DNA of 34,372 bases, taken from positions 1 to 34,372 of IMG/VR virus record IMGVR_UViG_3300028897_000330; one strand, written 5' to 3'. Origin of the DNA: a virus. This document shows positions 14,058 to 21,890 of this stretch, one piece after another (the stretch's first letter is position 1; every line of letters begins with the position of its first letter). The notes below the pieces were generated by a model that searched no databases, was not told the DNA's origin, and saw only the letters and a list, made by a program, of their open reading frames with translations. The translations under genes and the position numbers were made by a program.

Positions 14058-14440
14058 AGGGCGACAATGCGGGGCGACCGGAAAACCGCGAAGACGATCC
14101 TAACGACTTGGCGCAAGCTTGGATTTGTATTTACGGCTTGTATATGCGATTTGAAGACGACCTTTCAATTAGCAAAATACCAAGTCCCGAACAAATGGCA
14201 ATCAAACGCGATTTATTCGAAAAGCTATCCAAAGAAGCTAAAGAAGTGATTTCCGTCCTTATTCAATCACCGGCAGAATTTGAACAGTTCTGCATATGCC
14301 TTAGTACCGGGAAGTTCAAAAACAGGAAAGGCGATAGTTCCTTTTTCGTCCAACGATATTTCCGCAAAGATTGGCGTTCGCGAAGCCTTACCAAATCTGT
14401 ATTTAGGGAATTGCGGAAATTTGTCCGAAATATTTTTTAG
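14054..14440 (+). CDS. Hypothetical protein
   Basis: 128 residues: an acidic start, a helical middle (IKRDLFEKLSKEAKEVISVLI) and a strongly basic end (YFRKDWRSRSLTKSVFRELRK). The arrangement, a small helical protein with a basic tail, could bind DNA or RNA. No recognised family. Last gene before promoter P2. Confidence 0.65.
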   Translation: MKGDNAGRPENREDDPNDLAQAWICIYGLYMRFEDDLSISKIPSPEQMAIKRDLFEKLSKEAKEVISVLIQSPAEFEQFCICLSTGKFKNRKGDSSFFVQRYFRKDWRSRSLTKSVFRELRKFVRNIF

Positions 14441-14446
14441 CGTAAC

Positions 14447-14477
14447 TGTCACGTTGGGCGGGTTTATATGGTATAAT
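14447..14477 (+). promoter_or_regulatory. Phage promoter P2
   Basis: TGTCACGTT (14447-14455) and TGGTATAAT (14469-14477), with the same 22-nt spacing as P1. The -10 ends 6 nt before the ATG of the helicase gene at 14484, so the predicted transcript starts at or next to the start codon. Confidence 0.85.
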
Positions 14478-14483
14478 ATAAAT

Positions 14484-15854
14484 ATGAAAGGGACAATCGA
14501 AATTCTTGATTCGGTACATTGCCGCGCTTCCAAGACGCTTCGCGATCCAATATACGAACTTTTGAAGTTCGAAGATGCTATTTGGAAAACGGGGCGTTTT
14601 GGAAGAACGCGGAAAAAACAAATCCGATCTTATATCGATAAGCGTACCGGAATTTTCCTTTCGGGCTTCTATGAAAAAGTAGTAAATCATTTACTGCTTA
14701 TACAAAAGGCCGAACTGGAAATAGCAGACGGTTCGCTTCCTATCACAAGCCTTCAACGTGCTAACCCAAAGGTCAACGGTATTTCCTTCCGACCATTCCA
14801 AATCGAAGCCGCTAAAACTGCCGCTATCGAAAAACGCGGGGTTATAGTTGCGCCTACCGGAACTGGAAAAACAATCGCACAAATGGCATTTCTTTCCTTA
14901 TTCCGACAGGACAGCCACGCCCTTTTTTTGTGTCATACTTTAGACTTGCTATCCCAAACCGAAGAAGTATTCAAATCGTTGGGGCGATCAATGCAAGTTA
15001 TCAGCGGCAAGACTTCGAAGGAATTTCAAAACAAACAAATCACATTGGCAACGGTGCAATCCTATCATAAATTGATAGCACAATTGCGCCTTGATTTTGC
15101 CGACGTTATTTTGATTGACGAAGCGCACCACGTTAACGACCGAAATAGCTTATATGGCGAAGTGCTTCAACGAAGCCTTGCACCAATTAAAATTGGATAT
15201 ACTGCTACTGTACCGAAAGACCGCAAACGTGCTTTAGCATTAGAAGGATTGATAGGGCCAAAGATATACGAATTGCCGGTAGAAGAAGGGGTACAAATGA
15301 AAATACTTGCTAAGCCTAAAGTAACCTTAATAAACGTCCCCCTTCGAAACGACGTAAAACATTTAAACAGATTCAAAGATATCTACGAACGTGGAATAGT
15401 CGATAGCGTAGCACGTAACAAGATCATAGCGAACGAAACATATAGAAGAACACGTAAAGATAAAACCGTTTTGATTATGGTAAAGGAAATCCGACACGGC
15501 AATAATATAGCAGAATATTTAAAAGCCCTTCAAATAAAATATGAATTCGTACAGGGCAAAGTGGAAAGCCAAATTCGAAACCAAATCAAAAAAGACTTCG
15601 ATAGTAAAAAAATCCAAGCTGTGATTTCAACCGCCGTTTGGCGCGAAGGGATAAACATTCCTTCGCTAAATGTCGTTCTAAACGCTTGCGGGGGCAAGTC
15701 GGAAATTCAAACCCTGCAAGCTATTGGGCGGGGGCTTCGGACGCAAGACGGTAAAGGCGAAGTAGAAGTAATAGATTTTTTAGACCCTTACCGTTACGTT
15801 GCCGAACACGCAATAACGCGAATCCAAATTTATAACAAGGAAGGTTGGATATGA
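14484..15854 (+). CDS. SF2 DEAD/DEAH helicase (UvsW/type III restriction-like), leaderless start
   Basis: 456 residues from ATG 14484. The open frame extends upstream to 14280, but that part overlaps another gene and P2, so it is not used. RPFQIEAA (Q-like, about 105), APTGTGKT (I, about 122-129), DEAH (II, about 212), YTATV (III) and QAIGRGLRT (VI, about 410-418) define an SF2 helicase close to UvsW and type III restriction helicases. The N-terminal 100 residues are a separate domain. Likely roles are fork reversal, D-loop dissociation or origin remodelling. The lack of any Shine-Dalgarno sequence and the ATG at the predicted +1 suggest translation of a leaderless mRNA. Confidence 0.9.
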   Translation: MKGTIEILDSVHCRASKTLRDPIYELLKFEDAIWKTGRFGRTRKKQIRSYIDKRTGIFLSGFYEKVVNHLLLIQKAELEIADGSLPITSLQRANPKVNGISFRPFQIEAAKTAAIEKRGVIVAPTGTGKTIAQMAFLSLFRQDSHALFLCHTLDLLSQTEEVFKSLGRSMQVISGKTSKEFQNKQITLATVQSYHKLIAQLRLDFADVILIDEAHHVNDRNSLYGEVLQRSLAPIKIGYTATVPKDRKRALALEGLIGPKIYELPVEEGVQMKILAKPKVTLINVPLRNDVKHLNRFKDIYERGIVDSVARNKIIANETYRRTRKDKTVLIMVKEIRHGNNIAEYLKALQIKYEFVQGKVESQIRNQIKKDFDSKKIQAVISTAVWREGINIPSLNVVLNACGGKSEIQTLQAIGRGLRTQDGKGEVEVIDFLDPYRYVAEHAITRIQIYNKEGWI

Positions 15855-16033
15855 CAGAAAGGAAAGAATTAAAAAAGTTGGTAGACACATTTATGGACGA
15901 CGTTGCTAAACTAATGGATAAGTTTCATAACGATAGTAAAGGGGGATTGATAACAAAGATAAATATTAAATACGACATTAAAGATAAAATAATAAATTCC
16001 GATTTGCGGGTAAAGGTTAGCTTCCCCGATTAG
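15851..16033 (+). CDS. Small hypothetical protein (possible paralogue of the next gene)
   Basis: 60 residues from ATG 15851, which overlaps the helicase stop (ATGA) behind GGAAGGTTGG. A helical start (KELKKLVDTFMDDVAKLMDK) is followed by alternating strands (TKINIKYDI; DLRVKVSFPD). It shares layout and the GGTTGGNTATGAC start context with the next gene. Unknown function. Confidence 0.6.
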   Translation: MTERKELKKLVDTFMDDVAKLMDKFHNDSKGGLITKINIKYDIKDKIINSDLRVKVSFPD

Positions 16034-16051
16034 AAAAATGGAAGGTTGGCT

Positions 16052-16255
16052 ATGACACGCGAAGAAATGGCAGAACACATCAACACGCTAGCGCACCGGT
16101 TGGAAAAAGTCTATTACGACTTCTACCAAGAAACCGGTTTGATAATGAAGCGTTCCCATGCGCGCTACACTCGAACGCCTATCGGCGACGTTGAATTAAT
16201 GGAAGTAAAAGTAGACGTAGCAGTAGCAATGCCCCAAGAATTAAAATGGATATAA
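16052..16255 (+). CDS. Small hypothetical protein
   Basis: 67 residues from ATG 16052 (GGAAGGTTGGCTATG). Helix (EEMAEHINTLAHRLEKVYYDF) then strands ending VDVAVAMPQE, the same layout as the protein at 15851, so they are probably related by duplication. Overlaps the primase start by 10 nt. Position between helicase and primase suggests a replication accessory, without direct evidence. Confidence 0.6.
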   Translation: MTREEMAEHINTLAHRLEKVYYDFYQETGLIMKRSHARYTRTPIGDVELMEVKVDVAVAMPQELKWI

Positions 16256-17145
16256 TAGAATTTTTAGAAGAAAATAATATCGAATATTGGACAGAAGGCA
16301 AAAACGTTAGCGCGGGTTGGACAGCCATAACTTGCCCGTACTGCGACGATTCTTCTAACCATTGTGGAATTACGCCCGATAAAACTCGATTCAGTTGTTT
16401 TCGTTGTGGTGAAAAAGGAAGTATTGCAAAGTTGATAAAAGATTTGATAAACTGTACTTGGAATCACGCTTTTACTATCGCCAATCAAATTTCCGATTAT
16501 GGGACGGGCGGCGTGGAACGCGGGGCTTTGGGTAGTCCCCCTTTCGCGTCGCGCCACGTCGCCTATCCCTCCACTTCTACAAAAGACTTCCCTTCCCTGC
16601 ATCTTGATTACCTTATCAATCGCGGGTTTTCCCCCGATTATCTTATAAAGAAGTATAAGCTACGTGCGGTTCATACAATCGGACGCTACCGCTTTCGAAT
16701 AATCGTGCCGTACTTTCTAAACGGAATAATGGTAACATACGTAGCGCGGGACATTACCGACAAAGCCAAATCTAAATATATAACCTGTCCCGAACAAGAA
16801 AGCCTTATTACATTTCAACAGACCTTTTATAATATCGATAATGCTAAACGAAGAAGTATTATTGTCGAAGGTGTAACCGACGTTTGGAGAATCGGCGACG
16901 GTTGTATAGGGGCATCTAATGCTACTTTAACGCACCGGCAAATCGATCAATTGATAGATATGGATATAGAAGAAGTGCTACTGGCTTTTGATCCCGACGC
17001 TTTACAACAGGCAAACCGGTACGCGCGGCAGTTGGCAGGAATCGTTAACCATGTAGAAATAGCAGAACTCTACGGGGGCGACCCTGCCGAAGCCGATCCG
17101 CGTACGATCCTTGAACTTAAACAATGGTTGAAAGGGGGACAATAA
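16246..17145 (+). CDS. DNA primase (CHC2 zinc finger and TOPRIM)
   Basis: 299 residues. An N-terminal zinc finger CPYC (29-32) with a later CFRCG (about 50-54) corresponds to the CHC2 primase zinc domain that reads the initiation site. A middle region (YRFRIIVPYFLNGIMVTYVAR) is followed by a TOPRIM domain with IIVEGVTDVW (about 203-212, catalytic Glu) and AFDPDAL (about 246-252, metal-binding DxD-like). It is short compared with bacterial DnaG, as in other phage primases, and lacks a helicase domain; the DnaB-like helicase is separate at 19501. It should lay RNA primers for lagging-strand synthesis. Confidence 0.92.
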   Translation: MDIIEFLEENNIEYWTEGKNVSAGWTAITCPYCDDSSNHCGITPDKTRFSCFRCGEKGSIAKLIKDLINCTWNHAFTIANQISDYGTGGVERGALGSPPFASRHVAYPSTSTKDFPSLHLDYLINRGFSPDYLIKKYKLRAVHTIGRYRFRIIVPYFLNGIMVTYVARDITDKAKSKYITCPEQESLITFQQTFYNIDNAKRRSIIVEGVTDVWRIGDGCIGASNATLTHRQIDQLIDMDIEEVLLAFDPDALQQANRYARQLAGIVNHVEIAELYGGDPAEADPRTILELKQWLKGGQ

Positions 17146-17146
17146 A

Positions 17147-17356
17147 ATGGAAACAGAAACAATTACTTTCAATGAACTTAAACGATTGACGTTCTGTAAT
17201 TCAAACAAGCTATTGGGGGCGGTAATTGTCATTGATGGAATACCGCACGAATGGGTAGGTATCGGATTGGTAGAATGTGGCGAACCGAACCCAAAATGGA
17301 CGGAAAGAATAATAAAGGTAGTAGAAAGGGGGACGGATGGAACAAACAAACCTTGA
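17147..17356 (+). CDS. Small hypothetical protein
   Basis: 69 residues (ITFNELKRLTFCNSNKLLG; AVIVIDGIPHEWVGIGLVECG), probably a small beta-rich domain. AAAGGGGGACAATAAAATG precedes it, inside and after the primase end. It overlaps the next gene by 20 nt. No family recognised. Confidence 0.65.
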   Translation: METETITFNELKRLTFCNSNKLLGAVIVIDGIPHEWVGIGLVECGEPNPKWTERIIKVVERGTDGTNKP

Positions 17357-18158
17357 AGGAATTACGGTTGACGGTAACAAGCCGCTTTCCACTTATTTAT
17401 CGGAAAAGGAAACCGAAGCAACCGTAGCAGAAGTGGAAAAAGAAGTGAAAGACCAAAAAGACAAGCTATTTCACAAACCACGTACGCGTTATAAATATGA
17501 AGAACCACATTCGCGTACACGGCATTTATCACGCCGCGAAATTAATTCGGAATATTGGGGGGACAATATGAAACAGGCAAAATCGTTAGCTGAAAAATGT
17601 ATAGTACTTCTTCTTCGGGGTGGGGGTTGGACAGCCCAACAAATGTTTAAGGTTCTTATAGTAGAAACACCCGAAAAAGAACGCCGACCAAAAAAAATGG
17701 GCGTTGTAAGTGCTGCTTTGGGAACCATTGACAAAAGCGAACTAGGCGCGCTCATACAAAAAACCAATGTAGCTACCGGCAAAAGCAAAAAATGGGAATA
17801 TCAATTTGTTCCCTGCGCGCTTCACATGGAAGCAAAAGACGCAATAGCACTTTATAAAAAGACCGGTGAAGGTAAAAGATTTCATTTGTCGAACGCAGCG
17901 GAAAAATATAAAAGCATCCATGAATTTTTGCGAACGTCTACAAAGGGGGAAGGATTCAAAGAACCGGAAACGCCGCAAACCCAAGCGGAACGTAAACCCG
18001 CGCGCAGACGTTCCGACGAATCCGGTTTGGACGCGGTTACAAACGGCATACAAGGCGCAATCGAAGACTACTTGCGGCAGACGTTGGGGGTACGTGTCGA
18101 AGTAACCGGCAAGGTGGATATCAATATTAACTTTGGCTTGACAACGCCAAAACATTAA
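17337..18158 (+). CDS. Hypothetical replication-region protein
   Basis: 273 residues. The N-terminal about 80 residues are charged and probably disordered or coiled. Residues about 85-195 form the likely folded domain (CIVLLLRGGGWTAQQMFKVLI; VVSAALGTIDKSELGALI), followed by a Pro/Arg-rich linker (RKPARRRSDES) and a C-terminal segment IEDYLRQTLGVRVEVTGKVDI. Placed between primase and the inverted-repeat element before 18314, it may be an initiator or loader, but no known motif supports that. AAAGGGGGACGGATG precedes the start. Confidence 0.7.
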   Translation: MEQTNLEGITVDGNKPLSTYLSEKETEATVAEVEKEVKDQKDKLFHKPRTRYKYEEPHSRTRHLSRREINSEYWGDNMKQAKSLAEKCIVLLLRGGGWTAQQMFKVLIVETPEKERRPKKMGVVSAALGTIDKSELGALIQKTNVATGKSKKWEYQFVPCALHMEAKDAIALYKKTGEGKRFHLSNAAEKYKSIHEFLRTSTKGEGFKEPETPQTQAERKPARRRSDESGLDAVTNGIQGAIEDYLRQTLGVRVEVTGKVDININFGLTTPKH

Positions 18159-18165
18159 CGTAAAA

Positions 18166-18306
18166 GGGTTTGCGGGTAGGGTGGAAAGGCCGCAAGCCCT
18201 TTGCTTGTCGGGTAGGGACGTTTTTCCCATAAAAAGGGCTTCAACGGTCTATTGCCTACCCGCAATCTCTACCCGACAAGCAAAGGGCTTGATTGTTTTT
18301 ATGGGA
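18166..18306 (+). promoter_or_regulatory. Triple inverted-repeat element A-B-C-A'-B'-C'
   Basis: Three perfect complementary pairs occur in the order A, B, C, A', B', C': A TTGCGGGTAGG (18170-18180) with CCTACCCGCAA (18255-18265); B 18194-18215 with 18269-18290 (22 bp); C TCCCATAAAAA (18225-18235) with TTTTTATGGGA (18296-18306). The pairs interlock and cannot all form as one nested hairpin. B' is followed by GATTGTTTTT, which makes the B hairpin terminator-like, and C' covers the GGGA upstream of the 18314 start. Possible roles are an attenuator or switch controlling 18314, or an origin-associated structure. Confidence 0.75.
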
Positions 18307-18313
18307 TAGTAAA

Positions 18314-19570
18314 ATGCGGAAAGACAAAAACCAATACCCAACGGTCGGCGATATAGAATCCTGCACAAACCATTTGCGCGGGATTTATTCGCGAACAACG
18401 ATCCGTTGGTTAAATCGAATGTACCGCTACTGGTACTTCCGCAACAAAAAACCTTTCACCTTTCCCCTGTACCAAATCCTAGAAGAATTAAATATCGGAA
18501 GACAAACCCATTTTGATATCGTCGAACGATTGAAACGCGATAATATTTTAGCTACCGAAAAGACCAACGAAGTACCCCCAAAAGTGCTATATAATTTCGA
18601 ATTAGAACCCGATCAATTAGTAGAACGAACTCGCTGCAAAGCCACTAAAAACACAAAGGTACGATATCGGACATATAGTATATATAATAATAGGGTTTTT
18701 GATAATGGTTTTAACGAAAGTGTCCCTTCGGGACAGCGTTCGCTTCGCGACCGCTTTCGCGAACATTTCCAAAAGGAAAAAAATTATAAATATACAAGGG
18801 AAAAACTACTACTTGATTTTTGGAATTCACAAGGCCAACCTTTGATAAAACATAAGCAAGGTAGCAAAGCTTGGAACAAAGCATTAGATACCTTGAAAGA
18901 AAAACTTGAAGTAACTTCCCCTGCCGAAATAAAATCCCGAATCGTAACTTACCATAGATTGCTTTCCGAATCCTACTACTTGCGCCGACAATACGAACAC
19001 GCCAACGCGCTTGGGGTACGGGTAGGGATTGCGGATTTTATAAAACCTTCTACATATACCCGTAAGGGCAAGTTCTCCCCGGCGTTAAGTTGGTTCGCTG
19101 AATGTGGCAAACCATTCGAAGACCTTGCGCGAACCTACCTTTCCGCCAATCCCGATTACATACCGCACTTACAATATTTTTGGACAGAAGAACTTCGAAG
19201 AAGTCCCGCCGACGAATACCAGTTAGCCCGCGTTTCCGAAAAGCTATCCAAATTTGAAAAACTACATAGTAGAAGGTTCAATTTCACCAAGGGCGCAAAC
19301 GAACCGACGAAGAAAAAGCTAACCCGTTATTTGTTTGAAGCATTGTCGGACGCAAACCGCCAAATAACTTTAACGACTTTGCTATTCGGCGTAGACGATT
19401 ATTTAAAAGATTATCTTGAAAGGCGTTTGTTTATGCAACCGGAAAGGCAAGTAGCAAAGCGTAAACCAAAGCGTCGCGTTCTGAAAAGGATCAATCCACG
19501 ATGCGAAGAAGAATTGTTAGAACTGGACGAACACTTGGAGCAGTTGAGGAACAGATCATTACCGGAATGA
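18314..19570 (+). CDS. Putative replication initiator or helicase-loader protein
   Basis: 418 residues from ATG 18314, preceded by GGGATAGTAAA; a TTG at 18293 would add codons that run through the inverted repeat. Residues about 25-95 look like a winged helix (TIRWLNRMYRYWYFRNKKPFT; then LYQILEELNIGRQTHFDIV and a basic recognition region). The rest is helical and basic, with an Arg/Lys-rich stretch (AKRKPKRRVLKR) before an acidic end. No known initiator motif is present. The call rests on position between primase and DnaB-like helicase and on the DNA-binding-like N-terminus. Overlaps the helicase gene by 70 nt. Confidence 0.6.
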   Translation: MRKDKNQYPTVGDIESCTNHLRGIYSRTTIRWLNRMYRYWYFRNKKPFTFPLYQILEELNIGRQTHFDIVERLKRDNILATEKTNEVPPKVLYNFELEPDQLVERTRCKATKNTKVRYRTYSIYNNRVFDNGFNESVPSGQRSLRDRFREHFQKEKNYKYTREKLLLDFWNSQGQPLIKHKQGSKAWNKALDTLKEKLEVTSPAEIKSRIVTYHRLLSESYYLRRQYEHANALGVRVGIADFIKPSTYTRKGKFSPALSWFAECGKPFEDLARTYLSANPDYIPHLQYFWTEELRRSPADEYQLARVSEKLSKFEKLHSRRFNFTKGANEPTKKKLTRYLFEALSDANRQITLTTLLFGVDDYLKDYLERRLFMQPERQVAKRKPKRRVLKRINPRCEEELLELDEHLEQLRNRSLPE

Positions 19571-21021
19571 TCGTAAGCGATCATTTTGCCGAACGCGTGA
19601 TGAAGGTAGCAAAGGCTTCTTACTTCGAATCCGACTACGCGCGTTTGATATATATTTGGTGCAAAGCGTATTTCGAAGCCGAAGGTAAAGCCCCGCGCAC
19701 CGGAATACAACAGGTCTACGAAATCGAAAAAGGCGGACTCGACGAATCCCAACAAAGGATAGTAAAACGTTATCTTGAAAACTTGTCCGAAAATTACGAA
19801 CGCTTGGAAGTCTTCAACGACGAATATCTTTACAACAAAGCGGTCGATTATTTCGACCGACGTTCATTAGAGCTAACAATAAAAGATGCTTCGAAGTTAT
19901 TGGAACAAGACCGCGTAGGCGAAGCGATAGCAAAAGTAGAATCACATAAAAAATCACCGGGGCTTTTTCCATACAAAGATATTTTCCATCCCGACGTATT
20001 AGCATTGTTTTTCGAAGAAGACCCCGACCCGTTATTACAGCTACCTTACCAGTTGGGATATTTATTCGGCCCGCTGCGCCGATCTTGGTTGATATCGTTT
20101 CTTGCACCTATGAAGCGTGGCAAGTCGTGGTTTCTGGACTATTGCGGCGTAGAAGGTATGCGGCAGGGGCGAAACGTGCTAAAGATAAGCTTGGAAATGT
20201 CGCAAAAAGAACAAGTCGAACGAATCTTGAAAATGACATTTGGCGTAAGTGACAATGGTAGCGAACCGATAATTACTATCCCTACGTTCGATTGCGCGTT
20301 GAATCAAGACAACAGTTGCGACTTACAGCAGCGGACGAATAATTGCGGTTTGTTTCTTACCGGCAATCTTAAACCCGAATTTACAACCGATATGCGCTAC
20401 AAGATTTGCGTAGCGTGCCGGGACATAAAGGGAAGCGACTACGTAACGGCGACGTGGTTCAAGCGCATAAAGAATAAAACGCTAACCTTGTCAGAGTTAA
20501 TGAAAAGATCGAAGCAAGCCGCTATCCATTTGGGGGGTAGTATAATTCCAATTTCCTTTCCGACGTTTTCGGCAACCCCCGACGATTTGATGGAAACTTT
20601 ATACGGGTACGAAGAACGATACAAGACAATGCCCGATATAGTGATAGTAGATTATGCCGATATCGTAAACGACGAAGGGCATAGAAACGACAGCCAACGC
20701 GACCGTACGAACATGGTATGGAAAACGCTTAAAAGAATTGCTACCCAATTTAATTGTCTGGTAATCACCGCGACCCAAGGCAACCGGAAAAGCTTTGATA
20801 TGGATAGCATGAACGAAGCGAACATTAGCGAAGATATCCGCAAGCTAGCCCACGTTGATATTATGGCGGCGTTGAACCAAACCAAGACGGAACGCGCCGA
20901 AGGGGTATTGCGAGTTGACTTGCTAGCGCACCGCCACAAAAAAATTGACGGGCGCGAAGTCTATACCCTACAGTCTTTGGATATCGGACAACCGGTATTA
21001 GATCAAGAATGGAAAAATTAA
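19501..21021 (+). CDS. DnaB-like replicative helicase with a cysteine-rich insert
   Basis: 506 residues. The N-terminal segment (GAVEEQIITGMIVSDHFAERV, 13-33) fits a DnaB N-terminal domain. APMKRGKSW (about 200-208) is the Walker A loop, SLEMSQKEQVERI the DnaB motif H1a region, and IVIVDYADIV (about 381) the Walker B strand, followed by a RecA-like core. Between Walker A and B, about residues 262-304, an insert with NSC, NNCG and CVAC cysteines could bind zinc, unusual for DnaB. It should unwind the fork and recruit the primase. ATG 19501 is preferred over 19567 because the shorter start would remove the first conserved helix. Confidence 0.88.
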   Translation: MRRRIVRTGRTLGAVEEQIITGMIVSDHFAERVMKVAKASYFESDYARLIYIWCKAYFEAEGKAPRTGIQQVYEIEKGGLDESQQRIVKRYLENLSENYERLEVFNDEYLYNKAVDYFDRRSLELTIKDASKLLEQDRVGEAIAKVESHKKSPGLFPYKDIFHPDVLALFFEEDPDPLLQLPYQLGYLFGPLRRSWLISFLAPMKRGKSWFLDYCGVEGMRQGRNVLKISLEMSQKEQVERILKMTFGVSDNGSEPIITIPTFDCALNQDNSCDLQQRTNNCGLFLTGNLKPEFTTDMRYKICVACRDIKGSDYVTATWFKRIKNKTLTLSELMKRSKQAAIHLGGSIIPISFPTFSATPDDLMETLYGYEERYKTMPDIVIVDYADIVNDEGHRNDSQRDRTNMVWKTLKRIATQFNCLVITATQGNRKSFDMDSMNEANISEDIRKLAHVDIMAALNQTKTERAEGVLRVDLLAHRHKKIDGREVYTLQSLDIGQPVLDQEWKN

Positions 21022-21022
21022 T

Positions 21023-21053
21023 TGTCACGTTGGGGCGGTTTATCTGATATAAT
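21023..21053 (+). promoter_or_regulatory. Phage promoter P3
   Basis: TGTCACGTT (21023-21031) and TGATATAAT (21045-21053), spacing as in P1, placed immediately after the helicase stop codon. It would drive the histone-like protein and probably the following replication genes. A 10-codon frame (ATG 21063, stop 21093-21095) begins near its predicted +1. Confidence 0.85.
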
Positions 21054-21109
21054 GTATGTAGGATGGTAGAAGGGCCAAAAACCAATTTCACGTAGAAGGG
21101 GGAAATGCA

Positions 21110-21889
21110 ATGGACTTATCGGGAATTGACGTACAGCAGATTAAGGCGAACATTAAGGAACTGAATTCGAAAAAGGGACTTCTGAAAACAAAGCTAAAAC
21201 TGGCAGGAAGCAAACAAGCGTTGGTGGATTCATTTATCGAAGCAATCGAAATACTGGACGACGAAGGCAAGACCGACGAAATACCGGACGGGCCTTTTAA
21301 CTTTTACAACGAACTATCGGAATTGGAAGAAGGCGGAGAAGGGGAAGGCGACGAAGGGGAAGGGGACGAAGGGGAAGGGGACGAAGGGGAAGGCGAACCG
21401 GAACCCGACGACGGGGAACCCGAAAGCGAAATCGATACAAGCCAATCGTCGCAAAAGAAACGAACGACAAGAAAGAAGCCCGCCGCAAAAAAGCCTACGG
21501 CAAAGAAGCCCGCCAAAAAAGCTACTACTGCCAAGAAACCGCCCGCAAAGAAAAAGCCCGCCGCCAAGAAACCGCCCGCAAAGAAAAAGAAGGCAGCAGC
21601 GGCCCCGGCATCCGAAGGCGAAAAGAAAATGACAACGGCAGGACAAAAGCGCAAAGTTATTGCTACCAATAAAATGTCGTTGAAATTCGAAGCCGACAAA
21701 TTTACAGTTAGCTTCGCGGACGGAAAGAAAAAAATATTCAAGCTGAATTTCGACAAAGGCGAAAAGGATAAACTGCGAACGGTAGTAAACAATTCGTTGA
21801 AGTTCGCGGTCGAAAACGGCGCAACGGACGGGCAACAAAAAGCCCTGCGAAAAAGCTTTTCTCAAGCCGGTTGGTATTTGACGCGGTAA
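21110..21889 (+). CDS. Histone H1-like protein with acidic and Lys/Pro/Ala-rich repeats
   Basis: 259 residues in four parts: an N-terminal helical segment resembling a SAP-like fold (1-55); an acidic EGEGDEGEGDEG stretch (about 77-108) encoded by 15-bp tandem repeats; a highly basic KKPAAKKPTAKKPAKK region (about 120-165) like the tail of eukaryotic and bacterial H1-type proteins; and a C-terminal folded domain (NKMSLKFEADKFTVSFADGKK; WYLTR). A basic tail next to an acidic one suggests a DNA-compacting or DNA-chaperoning protein, by analogy with H1-like Hc1/AlgP proteins. Preceded by AAGGGGGAAATGCAATG and promoter P3. Function is inferred from composition. Confidence 0.75.
   Translation: MDLSGIDVQQIKANIKELNSKKGLLKTKLKLAGSKQALVDSFIEAIEILDDEGKTDEIPDGPFNFYNELSELEEGGEGEGDEGEGDEGEGDEGEGEPEPDDGEPESEIDTSQSSQKKRTTRKKPAAKKPTAKKPAKKATTAKKPPAKKKPAAKKPPAKKKKAAAAPASEGEKKMTTAGQKRKVIATNKMSLKFEADKFTVSFADGKKKIFKLNFDKGEKDKLRTVVNNSLKFAVENGATDGQQKALRKSFSQAGWYLTR
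21341..21397 (+). repeat. 15-bp tandem repeat encoding EGEGDEG
   Basis: Three adjacent 15-bp units (GGGGAAGG[C/G]GACGAA at 21341-21355, 21356-21370 and 21371-21385) and a partial fourth. In frame and a multiple of three, so length change would keep the protein frame. Encodes the acidic stretch. Confidence 0.8.
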
Positions 21890-21890
21890 G

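Noticed and set aside
14280-14483. Upstream extension of the helicase frame
   Set aside because: It overlaps the gene at 14054-14440 and runs through promoter P2 without a start signal.
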